64,000 nucleotides of DNA from Enoplolaimus lenunculus (taxonomy: Eukaryota > Nematoda > Enoplea > Enoplida > Thoracostomopsidae): positions 372,001 to 436,000 of the forward strand of contig JASANG010003005.1 of NCBI GenBank assembly GCA_030248215.1. The letters run 5' to 3'. Below the pieces are notes generated by a model. It was not told the DNA's origin, ran no database searches, and saw only the letters and a list, made by a program, of their open reading frames with translations. A program made the translations under genes and the position numbers. Of this stretch, positions 21,672 through 32,481 are shown piece by piece; the stretch's first letter is position 1; each line of letters begins with the position of its first letter.

Positions 21672-22829
21672 ATAAAGGCTATATACACTGGGAATACCTA
21701 TCGTTTTTGATGTGTTTTATAGGTATATCTGCAAAGCACTATAGCTTTTCAAAAAGCAGTTTGTTTAAATTTCGTTCGCGAATAATGAGTGGCCCAGGCA
21801 ACAATTTAGCCTCAGCGCTGGAGAAGCCTTAGTCCAGTTACACTTGTTTGCAACTACGTGTATTTAGTATATTTTATTAATCGTGTTATTCGTATTTGAT
21901 TTAATTATTTTAAATAAAGTGTCAACGTACATATGTAACCCTGACAGCTCCGTAAAATTGTCAATGGGCTTGCAAAACGGATGTTTATAGACGTAAAACT
22001 GCGATTTCTTTGTGTTTTTACAAGAATTAAAGCCATTCAGATATTAAACATTGTAAACATGGAACACATGAATTTTGTATTTCGAGATCAAAATATTTGC
22101 TGTTATTTGTCGTCAGCTTAAAGTTTTTTGTGGCGTGCGGAACGGAAATTTGACAAACTAAAAACACAGGTTTGATCTATGCCGAATTTCGTATGTTCTG
22201 GTTCTATTGGTTTGGAAAAGACATTGTAGGCTTCATATGAACCATTTGCGTTGCAAACAGATTGTAACGGTAACACTGGTCGAAATTCCCCCCTTTTAGG
22301 ATCTGCCACTTTTGGGTTATTGATGTTCTGACTTAGTATCCGTGAAAACGTTACCGATAAAACCTTTGGTTGCTATTTTACTGGGACTGTTTATATCCGG
22401 TGCCAAACACAATGCTACCGCGCCTATTCGTCAGAAAGGTAAACGGGAATTTTTTTGTCGCTCACTGCGAGTGAAATATTTCTTGAAGTCTACTTCGCGT
22501 CAAACGCACGTTATTTGTGCTAATGGTGATAAATTAGTTGTTGGCAACACTATTTTTTCAGGCAGATTTCATTTCGTAGAATGCGCTTTAGTCATTTCAC
22601 AGGATTTGCTTTTAGATCGATCTTGGGGCGTTGCTATTCGTCATATATATATTTATATTTATATTATATATGTACATATAGGTATATATACATATATATA
22701 TGTTTGTTATTTTTTGTTTTCTCTAATCCGTACTCATTGATTAACCCGTCAGATATTTTGTAATTATCTGCACTTTTATATTCATGAATTGTTACTTGAT
22801 TGAAAAAAGGTCGCAGATGATAGGAATAT
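21672..22829. other. Intergenic; two weak exon-like stretches
   Basis: A plus-strand open stretch from 22342 begins with a possible signal peptide (MKTLPIKPLVAILLGLFISG) and meets a GTAAAC donor near 22439. On the minus strand 22118-22309 reads MADPKRGEFRPVLPLQSVCN onward. Neither links to further exons and no family is recognised, so neither is called. A (TA)n tract fills 22640-22705. Confidence 0.3.
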
Positions 22830-22911
22830 GGGCCAGTGTATAGAACAGGGCAGGAACAGTAGTATAGGCGTATTTCTAAGCCTAAGCCTATGCCTTAGGC
22901 TAAGCGTAGGT
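22830..22911. mobile_element. TTAGGC-core MITE fragment, type A1, cut by a K element
   Basis: Left end GGGCCAGTGTATAGAACAGG, then (CCTAAG)n, stopping where the family K repeat begins. No right end follows. Confidence 0.65.
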
Positions 22912-23145
22912 AACGTGTTTTTACGTTTAACACGAGGTTAAGTAAACTTATTTAAGACACAAGTGCAGCCCAGCAATTATGTGTATCTAAGTATCGTTAA
23001 ATTTAGCTTAAACTGAAAATATATAGGATTTTAAATGAGTTTAAGCGTAAACCTACCTGTTAGTTTAGTTAATCTAGAAAGTTAGTTTAATACTGGTGGA
23101 TTTGCTTAAGCTTAAATCATGTTCGTTTAAACTTTTAGAGAGTAT
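22912..23145. mobile_element. Inverted-repeat element, family K (TTTAAGCTTAA motifs)
   Basis: Shares AACGTGTTTTTACGTTTAAC, AATGAGTTTAAGCGTAAAC and TTGCTTAAGCTTAAATCA with 27773-28115 in the same order. AT-rich and without coding capacity. Confidence 0.65.
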
Positions 23146-23280
23146 AGTGTTCATAATAGAATAGAAAAATCCAGGAACGAACGGCTCGCGTAATTGGTTT
23201 TTTTACGATGACAAAATTTATGGAAATCTTCAGCTTTCTCTAGTATGGTTTCGTAGTTTGCCAACAAGAAAATAGATGAC

Positions 23281-23434
23281 TTGAGTGAAATGACACACAT
23301 TTATCAGTCTCAGCAATGGACACATGGCCTATTCACGTGTGACGACAGCTATAGTAATGATTTACGTCTAACATTTTCTCACGTGCAATGTGCGTTCAGT
23401 GGTGACATTCAACGAGCATTTCGCATATGCACTA
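23281..23434 (+). pseudogene. Weak PLAC8-like exon or fragment
   Basis: The open stretch MTHIYQSQQWTHGLFTCDDS recalls the W-x-x-G-L-F-x-C-x-D opening of PLAC8/cornifelin proteins, but the following Cys-rich CCPC segment is not present; instead CAFSGDIQRAF is read. The frame then runs into a family C MITE at 23435. Could be an exon truncated by insertion, or chance. Confidence 0.2.
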
Positions 23435-23687
23435 ACACTGTAAATTTGAGTGGGTTTATTTTAACTCAGGATGAGTTGAATCACTCAATCTGAGTTAGGA
23501 CTATCAGAACTCAGAATTTTGAGTTGATTCAATTTATTCTGAGTTAATTAACCAATCACAGAGAGTAAACTCAGCTCATAGTGAAAAATCAACTCAATTC
23601 TGTGTGAGTTAATGTTTACTGATATTAATTCAGAAATAATCAACTCGCTAGCTGAATTGATTAATCAACTCATTGGAATTTACAGCG
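23435..23687. mobile_element. MITE, family C (CACTGTAAATTT ends, GAGTTGA-rich)
   Basis: Left end ACACTGTAAATTTGAGTGGG, right end CAACTCATTGGAATTTACAG. The body repeats GAGTTGATTnAATCAACTC motifs. Four more copies in the window. CAGTG-type tips suggest a Tc1/mariner-derived family. Confidence 0.8.
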
Positions 23688-23707
23688 AATACGGTGAACC
23701 TACGTTC

Positions 23708-24077
23708 GGGCCTGTAGCAAAGGGAGGGGCCGGAAGCTCAGCCCCCACTTGAACATTTTTTCGCCACACCCTATAAAATTTTCAACCTTGCTTGTAAGTC
23801 ATCGCAAGTCCTTGTATGACACTCGTGAAAATGGGTTTAGACACCCTACGATCAAGATGACTTGACTGGCGGGCCTACCTACAATGCTGGGTGGTTTTAT
23901 AGTACGATTACCTGAGTTGTTTTCATAATTTTAACTTCAAACAGGAAACCCCTGGAAAAATTTTGACCCCTCCCCCCTTGAAAGTTTTCAACCTTGATTG
24001 TAACGCATCGAAAACCCTTGAAGGCCCCTCCTGACAATTTTTAGCCCCTCCTAGCAAAGTGAGTTGGCTACGGACCT
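23708..24077. mobile_element. MITE, family P (GGCCCGTAGCC ends), with internal repetition
   Basis: Left GGGCCTGTAGCAAAGGGAGG, right GAGTTGGCTACGGACC. It carries AAGTTTTCAACCTTG-type blocks twice, so it may be two copies joined. Confidence 0.65.
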
Positions 24078-24157
24078 ATTGATGACTCATTAATTGTGTA
24101 TCATGATTAAATTTAACATTTCACTACCAGAAACAGAACACTGTGTTTTGCCTGGGT

Positions 24158-24427
24158 TAAGCCCTATTCAGACGTGCAATTTTTTTGCTGCGAGAACTTG
24201 CAGCTGCAACTTGTACTTGCAAGTGTTGTCCAAAATCACCGTTTGAAAAACTTGCAGCTGCAAATAATTCGTTAAAAGGAATTAGTTCCCATGTATGAAC
24301 AACCATTTATGTTCATCGAATTTATTGCAGCCGCTTTCTCATTGGCTGATAAAAAATGTAAGTTCTGTGTGCAATTTGCAGCTGCAAGTTCTCGCAACAA
24401 AAAGTTGCACGTGTGAATAGGGATTTA
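24158..24427. mobile_element. MITE, family J
   Basis: Ends TAAGCCCTATTCAGACGTGC and GTTGCACGTGTGAATAGGGA; same fold-back interior as 11601-11880, in inverse order. A stray tip (CAGTCACACGTGCTAGATTT) follows at 24470. Confidence 0.8.
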
Positions 24428-24520
24428 CAGATGTTAAACTGAGAAAAAAATTCAATCTACAATGTTAAGAATCCCCAGTCACACGTGCTAGATTTTGCAC
24501 CAATAACCTGCACCGGTATC

Positions 24521-24626
24521 AGTCGAACATTTGACTCTGGCGGAGTCGAATTTGACTCAGTTTGTGTAGTCCCGAAATGTCTATTTCGGAGAGAATCAAT
24601 TTGACTCACCATTTTTTTGCAGTGTA
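24521..24626. mobile_element. Half-size copy of MITE family B
   Basis: Only the right arm is present: TTGACTCTGGCGGAGTCGAA through TTTGACTCACC and TTTGCAGTGTA. Confidence 0.75.
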
Positions 24627-24885
24627 TATTGTTAAATTTTCCCCGGTGGGACCTTATTTACCATACCCAGAAACAATATTGGACGGGGCTGAGCGTGGCA
24701 CATGTAAAGATCATGTGACAAACAACTCTTTAAAGTGAATCGCAAAATCAGAAGGACGGTGTGCATATTGTTGCTGTTGTCAAAACAAAGTATCACGTGT
24801 TTCTCGATAGCTTTCACATGCGATTTCTCAACCAAATATCCTTAATCCTTAAATGTTTGTTTAATTATGGATTTAATAGAGATTC

Positions 24886-25060
24886 GCCCATGGATAGCTG
24901 AAGGACGGACTCTTTTCCCACGGGACTGCAACAGAATAAGCGTAAGCTTTGGACTATTTTTTAATTTTTCTGCTTTGGTTTAAGATTACGTACAAACTCA
25001 TGTTTACGCTGACGCTAAGGTTTAGACTTAATACGATTACAAGTATGCTTAGGGCCAAAA
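24886..25060. mobile_element. Degraded TTAGGC-core MITE (family A)
   Basis: CGCCCATGGATAGCTGAAGG resembles the A1 left tip, then GCGTAAGCTTTGGACTATTT, the box that precedes the array in other copies. The array is almost lost and the right tip is not clear. Confidence 0.45.
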
Positions 25061-25318
25061 GATCTATTAAGGTTCTTCGTACCATCTACTCATTACTATA
25101 CTCTTCTGATCTCGTTGCGGATACGCCGAAAAAAACAAGTGACGGGCATTTGAACGTATTAAAATTACAGTTCCATCGCGTGATGCTTCAGTTTTAGTCG
25201 TCTGAGAAGACGGGGTTTTTCTGTATTCCAATAAGTTTATCCCGCTAAACTGTGGTGATACTTATATATGCTATTTTTTTCTTCACACCCTCTGTCTACG
25301 TAGTCAGCGTGATATTAA

Positions 25319-25452
25319 CCATTTGCTCTCACGTCTTGTGGAGATTTAACAATGCGCATATATGTTATAAATGTTAAACACTGCTCACAGTGTGCGTATT
25401 GCTCGTACATTATTGTATTTAGTTGATCATAGTATACTCTATGAGTGAAAGG
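25319..25452. mobile_element. Partial copy of piggyBac-like MITE family D
   Basis: CTCTCACGTCTTGTGGAGAT through CATAGTATACTCTATGAGTG matches the right half of the full copy that starts at 25483, so two copies lie in tandem. Confidence 0.75.
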
Positions 25453-25482
25453 CTTATAAATACTAAGTAAGAAACTTTTCAT

Positions 25483-25751
25483 TAACCCTTTCTCACATGA
25501 ATATTTTCAATTCCATGTGATATGTAATTTCAAGGTAAGATTCGATCCCCAGTCTCACCGGTGGGAGGCGTTTACGATGACCACTGAGCTATAGGAGATT
25601 GACGCTCGAGCCCGAGTAGGCTCTCATGTCTTGTGGAGATTTTGCACTGTGCATATATGTTATAAATGTTAAACACTGCTCCCAGTGTGTGTATTGCTCG
25701 TACATTATTGTATTTAGTTGCTCATAGTATACTCTATGAGTGAAAGGGTTA
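25483..25751. mobile_element. piggyBac-like MITE, family D, carrying a tRNA-Gly-like segment
   Basis: Ends TTAACCCTTTCTCACATGAA and CTATGAGTGAAAGGGTTAA: inverted CCCTTTCTCA tips inside TTAA, the target and tip type of piggyBac elements. On the minus strand 25540-25594 reads TAGCTCAGTGGTCATCG (A box), CGCCTCCCACCGG (anticodon loop as in tRNA-Gly CCC) and GGGGATCGAATC (B box). Confidence 0.8.
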
Positions 25752-26269
25752 ATCTACTGCGTTTTGCATCAATTGAAATTTAGGAAATGCATTAAAGAAA
25801 AGAATAACTTCAGTTAGGATAACATAGCTACGACAAGAATAAAGTATTAGTAATAATAACAGCGGACCGGTAATTTGTACGTTCGAGGAGTCCCACCGCA
25901 TCTGAAGCAACATTTTCGTGAAATTCTCTATATGGTACTGCTTTAGAATTAGCTCTCAATCCCGTAGGCAACAGAGCACAGCTTGGCTTAGCCCTTCGCT
26001 TAGAAATATTAGTCTGTCCCTATCAAAGTTTTAACTAAACATTTAGGCTTCTGAAATTCTTTATATGCCTCTATTTAAATTGTTTTGCCCCTTACAAAGT
26101 TGAGCTGGTTACAAACCTGACCAAAGAAAGTATAGTTTTTTTAGTGTTTGGTAAAGTTCACAATAACTACCGAACTGGAGGTAAATCATCAGCTTTACAA
26201 TAATAAGGAAATACATGAGCTAAATATCCTTCTAAACCGAGTATGTAATTAATGCTTGCTTTGTCGATT
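25752..26269. other. Intergenic, no feature recognised
   Basis: No repeat family or gene signal noticed apart from P-family-like words (CAAAGTTGAGCTGGTTACAAACCTG) near 26095. Confidence 0.45.
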
Positions 26270-26525
26270 ACACTGTAAATTCCAATGATTTGATTAATCA
26301 ATTCAGCTAGCGAGTTGGTTATTTCTGAATTAATATCAGTATACATTAACTCACTCTGAAAGTTGAGATGATTCTCATTCTGAGTTGAGTTGACCCTGGA
26401 TGAGTTGATTAATTAACTCAGAATGAATTGAATCAACTCGAAATTCTGAGTTTTGATAGTCCTAACATCAACTGAGTGATTCAGCTCATTCTGAGTTAAA
26501 ACCAACTCACTAACATTTACAGTGT
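26270..26525. mobile_element. MITE, family C
   Basis: Ends ACACTGTAAATTCCAATGAT and ACTAACATTTACAGTGTA; inverse orientation to 23435-23687. Confidence 0.8.
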
Positions 26526-26659
26526 ACGTGTTTATAAATGAGCGCTTTCGGTTCCAAGGCTGTAGATATTGTTATTTAGTTACAATATAAAATTTTGCAG
26601 AACTCCATAATATATCGCAGTGGTACTAATAGCGGACGTCAAAAATATGACAAGTTTAC

Positions 26660-26928
26660 TTAACCCTTTATCACATTAATATTTTCTATTTCATCTGAGA
26701 CCTACTTTTATGCTAGGATTCGAACACCAGTGACTGGAGTGGGAGGCGTATACCATCACCACTCATCTATAGGAGCTTGACGCTCGAGCTCGAAGGGGCT
26801 CTCACGTCTTGTTGTGATTTAGTACTATGTATACGTGTTGCAAGTGTTAAACACTGTACGATATATATTATTTAACGTATATACACTGCACTGAGTTGCC
26901 CATAGTCAACTCTATGTGAGAAGAGGTT
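26660..26928. mobile_element. piggyBac-like MITE, family D, diverged
   Basis: TTAACCCTTTATCACATTAA at the left; the tRNA-like part on the minus strand keeps GCCTCCCACTCCAGTCACTGG and a B-box-like GTTCGAATCC. Right tip ATGTGAGAAGAGGTTCA is worn. Confidence 0.7.
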
Positions 26929-26993
26929 CATGCTGTTTAAAATGCGAATAGCGTTTAAAATAGCGTTATACTTGACACACGACTACAAGTACT

Positions 26994-27128
26994 GGCCAAT
27001 GTTACTTTTAGGGCCGTAACAGTAGATTAAGCGTATTCCTAAGCGTAAGCCTAAGGGTAATCCTAAGCAAGCCTACTCTTTTACAGACCCACCAGAAACT
27101 GGGACAGCCCTAAAAGTAACATGGGTCC
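26994..27128. mobile_element. Short TTAGGC-core MITE, type A2
   Basis: Ends GGCCAATGTTACTTTTAGGG and CCTAAAAGTAACATGGGTCC, 135 bp with a (CCTAAG)n core. Flanks CAAGTACT and AAGTAATG are a weak duplication. Confidence 0.85.
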
Positions 27129-27772
27129 AAGTAATGGTAGATTAAATGCCAGATTATCACAGCTTAATAGTTGTTTCTAAGAAAACATCGAGCAATTATG
27201 TTAACCCCAAATCATTTTGTTGAAGCCAATGGCGTTACAGGCACTTTTCATAATGAATATTATTAAGCTGCATAGTATCAGTATTGGATGATCTTATAAT
27301 AACGCTTAGTCTTCCTATTTTTGGCTAAAGTATTACCCAAATGCATATTTTACATGTTAAACCTACTTGTTCATCGAGTAAAATTCTTGAAATCATTTAT
27401 AAATTTAGCAAAACAAATATTAACCAAACAGAAAATATATATACAGGGACAGATAGCGATGTTAAACCAGGAGCCGTTTACGGGTCAAACGTTCCTTTGA
27501 GATTTTAGACCAGAGGTATAAACTTTTCTAGTTTATAGCGCAAGAGACCATTTCTTCATAAGACTACGCGTAGCGCTGTTGATCAGACATTGATGTGTGT
27601 TTTGTATTCAACTACCATGTCACAGTTTGTTCTTATTTTGAAAATTTTTGGTTATTTGAGCTTCTCATGACTTCCCCTAATCATTTGAAGACAGGATTGG
27701 ATTCTTTGTCTTAATACTTCAACTACGTATATGTGTTAAGAAATTCTAATTACAGTATTAATTTTATTCACT
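27129..27772. other. Intergenic, no feature recognised
   Basis: AT-rich with no repeat ends or coding signal noticed. Confidence 0.5.
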
Positions 27773-28115
27773 TATACTCTCTATAAACTTAAACTTAAAT
27801 TATAGCTTAACTAAACTTGAATATCAGTTTAAGTAAAACTTAAATGGCTGGACGGACTAAACTAAAGTAGAATGTTAAGGTTTACTTAAACTAACGTGTT
27901 TTTAAGTTTAACACAAGTTTAAGTAATCTTAGTTTTAGATTAAGTAACAAGTGCTGTCGTGTATCTAAGTGTTCAATAAGTTTAGCTTAAAGTGAAAATA
28001 TGAAACATTTTAAATGAGTTTAAGCGTAAACCCGCCTGTTAGTTTAGTTAATCTAAACACTTAGCTTAAAACTTGTGGATTAGCTTAAACTTAAATCAAG
28101 TTAGTTTAAGCTTTT
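27773..28115. mobile_element. Inverted-repeat element, family K
   Basis: Ends CTCTATAAACTTAAACTTAA and AAGTTAGTTTAAGCTTTTAG. The interior matches 22912-23145. Confidence 0.7.
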
Positions 28116-28663
28116 AGGGAGTAGTAGTATTCTCGTCAGGTGAATTTTAATTTACAAAATTCATGTTTTCCTTTATATATTCTGTTATTGCGTGCCATGA
28201 TAAATATAAGGTTATGAAGACATTTAGACAAACACCTTAGCGAAACCAAAATTACTAAAATATGGAAATAAAGTTTTGGATTTGTGCAAAATACGGTTGT
28301 GAACTATTGTATTACTTAGGACTGCTACATCATGAATTTAAATTCAAGAAAACGTGGACTGAAATTGAAATATTTTGACAAAATAAACATCGGTCAAAAT
28401 GCGTTGCGTGATGCTTGTAAATTGTAAGCTTCATGCACGCAATGACACCAAGTTTGCGCATCCGGCAGATGTTTTTGTGAAACTTCGATGTAAAGATCCG
28501 TTATTTTTAACATGTAAACACCGGATTACTGTATTTTGTTTCTTGTAGTTGCAATGAAACGTCCGCAATTATACGTCCCCTCAAAATATTGGCCACAGAG
28601 CCATAATTGTAGTATAAGCGTGTTCCTAAGCCTAAGCCTAAGGGTCAGAATAAACTTATATAT

Positions 28664-29414
28664 GCGGCGTTCACGTTACAACTGGAGCAATTGGGACACG
28701 TTTTGTCACATGTTGATTCGACATCAACCTAAATTTTTGGTACTATCATATGATACGGAAAGACAAAAGTTGAATATATTGTGATATTGCTATACAAAGC
28801 ACGGGTACACAGATTATCTCAACATACAAGTGTTCGAATGTCACGTGACCCTATCAGACATGTTGGTGAATATCATATGATATTCCAAATTAACAGCATC
28901 ATGTGATAGTTTACGTGTATTATATGGTATTCCACTATGTTGTTTAAAACGTATCATAAGACAGTCTCCCAAATTTTGAATATTCACGCCAAAAATATAA
29001 GTTTTTCGTCATATTTTGAATTTTCCCGCCAAAATTTGAATTTTCCCGCCAAAATTTGAATTTTCCCGCCAAAAATATAAGTTTTTTGCCATATTTTAAA
29101 TTTTCCCGTCAAAATTCAAATGTCTCATTATATTATTAGTATTGCTATTTACATTGTCTCGTCATGTCGTATAATACTGACGGCACATGTCTGTTAGTGC
29201 CATAAATATTCCGTCATACGCAACGCTAGCTATGTACTAACTCAGCAGACAAATTTATGATATTGAAAGACCAAACGTGATCGATGCGTGATGTTAGCAG
29301 ACAATCACTGTTGTTGGAATACCATATTGGGTTACATCGCAGACAAAATGTTACCCAATATATAAAACGTGACAAAACGTGACCCAGCTGCACCATATAT
29401 AACGTGAACCCCGC
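28664..29414. mobile_element. Nested inverted-repeat element, GCGGGGTTCACGTTATA ends
   Basis: Ends GCGGCGTTCACGTTACAACT and TATAACGTGAACCCCGC are inverted; next inside are GGGACACGTTTTGTCAC and GACAAAACGTGACCC. Centre holds TCACGTGA/ATCATATGAT palindromes and a tandem of TTTTCCCGCCAAAATTTGAA units (28975-29118). No coding capacity. Confidence 0.8.
28975..29118. repeat. Tandem repeat, about 20-bp unit TTTTCCCGCCAAAATTTGAA
   Basis: Three near-exact units with longer flanking variants (AAAAATATAAGTTTTT inserts), inside the nested element. TTTCCCGCCAAA also matches the consensus of E2F sites, probably by chance. Confidence 0.85.
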
Positions 29415-29846
29415 ATAAGTCTAAGCAAAAAACTTAGCGTAAAGCTTCAGCTTTCTCTATTACAGTCCCGCAGAAAAAAGTTCCATCCCTGATTTTTACA
29501 TTGGTCAAAAAATCCTACTTCATTAAACCTAATGTTAAAATTTTATTTCATTGATAATTCCGTCGTAAATTATTCAAATTGACTCTTTCGGTAGTGGATA
29601 TTTTAGAAAAAACTACTGAAACAAAATAGAAGGCTTTCTAGAAGAAACTGGGTTAACATCTTTAGCAAATTATATGAAACATTTTGCGAGTACTCACATC
29701 ATTCAAGCATTCTCATTGGAGTATTCAAATCGTATAATTTGAGAATTAGCGAAATAATTGGCAATTATCACTTGTGTAATTAGAGAACTTTATTCAGACG
29801 CCAAAATGTTTTCAGTCTATGTTGTTTTATCTGCCATGAATGTAGG

Positions 29847-30058
29847 ACAATTCGTCGCCCGAAACCTTGTCGCCCAACAGTGTTCTAAAGCCTATTAATA
29901 AATTTAAGCATTACCCTAAAGCGTAATGTTAAGCCTAAACCTAAGACTAGGCATATCTAATGATGGGTGACGAATTGTCGAGTCGAGAAGACTTAAAGAT
30001 TGCAAGTTGTCGGTCGACGAGTTGTCGGGCTACAAATTGTCGTGATACCGTCTGCCAC
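29847..30058. mobile_element. MITE, family F (GACAATTCGTCGCCCGA ends) with TTAGGC-like core
   Basis: Left GGACAATTCGTCGCCCGAAA, right GTCGGGCTACAAATTGTCG. The interior holds a short degenerate run (AAGCCTAAACCTAAGACTAG), as in family A though the tips are unrelated. Partial relative at 30246-30350. Confidence 0.7.
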
Positions 30059-30245
30059 GTAATGTTGTAACATCCTCTGCAAGAAGTTGTTTCAAAAAAA
30101 TGAAAAATAATGACAGGAATATGTATAAATGTCAGTTGAGTTAAAATGGCTCTAGTATGTATACGTCACCTAAATCAGTATATGTTAAGCATACGGTCAC
30201 TAATTACGTTCAGCTACTCGGGCATTTGAATCTACCTTAATTAAT

Positions 30246-30350
30246 CGAACGGGCGGCTTTTCGCCCGAACGCTTCCTAAGCCTAGGCATAAGCGTAATCC
30301 TAAGCCTAATTTTAAGCCTACACCTAGTGATGGGCATTAAATTGTGGCGT
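30246..30350. mobile_element. Partial family F element with TTAGGC-like core
   Basis: TTCGCCCGAACGCTTCCTAA then AAGCGTAATCCTAAGCC and ATGGGCATTAAATTGTGGCG. Confidence 0.5.
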
Positions 30351-30909
30351 CGACAACATTTCGGATACCAAGTAAGTTTTTAGTTGACTTGGAGTTGAGC
30401 AACGAATACTCAGATGCATGTGCGTTTTTACTGAATTTTTTAATTTTAGCACAAGTGATTGTTTTGATATTTGGCAATTTAGAGAAATCAATACTTTTTA
30501 GTTTGTAGTTCGTTTCAGATATGAAAATGTCCTAAAAATTACTGTGATTTCTGCCTCATTAAACAGATGAGGTGAAATATATACATGATGTTTACTCTAT
30601 ATGTCAAAACCTGTATGTCAGTAGGGTTTTCTGTAACTCTGTTGTTATCAGATGTAAAAAATTAAATAAATATTAATAAGCCAAGATTGCTAACTAAGAA
30701 ATTCTCTTAAGGTCATTTGGGATTAAAAAACGAGGACGTAGTGCACACCTTATGATAGTGAATGATGGAATTGTTTGTGGGCAAATATAATTTAATTTAA
30801 ATCCAATATCGCAGCTTTTCTTGCGTACAATTTCAGTACAACAAATACGGTCAAGTTTTGTCTGCAATTTGAATTTGAACAAAAATTACAGGTCGCCAGT
30901 CGCTTTCAT

Positions 30910-31108
30910 GGCCCATGTAAAGATCAGTGGCGGAACGTTTTTCTGGAGTGCTAGAGTAGAGTAAAACTTAAGCTTTAGACTTATTTTTTGCTTGGCTTAT
31001 GCATAGGCTTAGGCTTAGGCTTAAGAATAAAGTCATTCTTAAGCTTAGGCTTAGGCTTAATAGGCATATGCTTATAATACTGTTCCGCCACTGTTCTTTA
31101 CAATGGCC
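30910..31108. mobile_element. TTAGGC-core MITE, type A1
   Basis: Ends GGCCCATGTAAAGATCAGTG and CACTGTTCTTTACAATGGCC. Flanks GCTTTCAT and GCTTTCCT are an 8-bp duplication with one mismatch. Confidence 0.9.
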
Positions 31109-31139
31109 GCTTTCCTTTATCACTGGTATTTACGCTAAT

Positions 31140-31352
31140 TTATAGTGTTAATATATGTGGTGTAACATGTGTAAGTAATGTAAGACATGCATACACGTGC
31201 ACAAATAGTACTAGAGAACAATATAACATAGGCCGCGCGGTGTAATGGGTCGCGCGCTTGACTCACGAGCGAGACGTCCGAGGTTCGATTCCCGGCGTGA
31301 TAATATCTTTCGGAGAAAGGGTCTTCCCGACCGTGCAGTTCTGACATGCCGT
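31140..31352 (+). repeat. tRNA-derived SINE-like repeat (family S1)
   Basis: 31231-31300 reads GGCCGCGCGGTGTAATGGGT, GCTTGACTCACGAGCG and GAGGTTCGATTCCCGGCG, a good A box and B box. The tail GGGTCTTCCCGACCGTGCAG and the leader match 20120-20290. The acceptor ends do not pair, so not a tRNA gene. Confidence 0.7.
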
Positions 31353-32481
31353 AGAATATTTGGTTAACACAATTTTGAACCACAAATACTTTCGGCTTGC
31401 AGCCATTATTAATAGTAAAGCTTGAAGCAGCAGATTTAATATTGCTGATAACCAATGCGCAAAAGGACTATACTTTTTATTTGTTTTCTTTCTTTTTTTA
31501 GCATATCAACGCGTCGTATAAATAAATATTTCTGGGCCTTAGGCCGAGTATATAACATTTGTTGTTATTTATTTATTAATGACGGGGTAATAAATTTAGT
31601 CACTTTTTTGGTTTTCATTTTTTAACTTTGATGAAATGTCGCTTGTTTTCTGTAAACAGTCAGCACAATGATACAACATCAAACTTAATTTTTCAGGCTT
31701 CAAAAATGACCGAATTTTTATTTTTGCGATTCTATAAATATCGATTTAAGATATATAATTTTTATTTCATTGTGATCAAAACGTGTTTTCAAGTGCAAAC
31801 ACAGCAATTGACCAGCCTTCACAACATACATATCATACATATATATACATATACATATATATATATATATATATATAAATGCACATAATGTTGCATTAAA
31901 TTTTGTGTAGTTTACTTAAAAGTTTTGGATTTTGGGACTTTGCGATGTTGGGATTTTGCGGTTTCAATAAAATTCAGCGAAAACAATTCCTTAAGCTTAG
32001 GCTTAGGTTTAGATTTAGGATTAGTTAGTGTTTTGTCCGAGTTGCCATTTGAGCCAATTGTGACGGGACTGGTGGTCTCGAACATTAAAAAGATTGCAAA
32101 AATTCGTATTCAAATAAAAGTTCAGCTGTTCTTAATAAATGGTTCTTTGATCATCATTACACCAACTTGTAGCAACATTTGGTCCAATTTTTGATAAGAC
32201 ATCGGCCAGGCAGGACCAATCAGCCGTCGCCGAGCGGTTCTGCGGTCAGCAAAATGCAACGAGTTTCAGCGTTTTGATTTTTACGATAAACGTTTAGCGT
32301 TTCTACGAGTCAGTAAAATGTTTTCAATAAAACTTTTTTCCCTCAGTGACAACATTGAGATTGTACAGACATGTAGAGATAAAATATAATATGTTGCATT
32401 AAGATATTCAATTGCGATCAATTCTGCATAAATTGTATTTTGGCTAAATTTCACTTATTTCGTCGTTGTGTATTTCAAAAT
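31353..32481. other. Intergenic, (TA)n tract and TTAGGC relic
   Basis: (TA)n at about 31838-31880 and a short TTAGGC remnant near 31993-32025. Otherwise no feature recognised. Confidence 0.5.

Larger units (their letters stand above)
28591..29506. mobile_element. TTAGGC-core MITE (type A1) split by a nested element
   Basis: The left part 28591-28663 (GGCCACAGAG, GTAGTATAAGCGTGTTCCTA) and right part 29415-29506 (AGTCTAAGCAAAAAACTTAG ... CCCTGATTTTTACATTGGTC) together make one A1 copy, interrupted by the element at 28664-29414. Confidence 0.75.
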
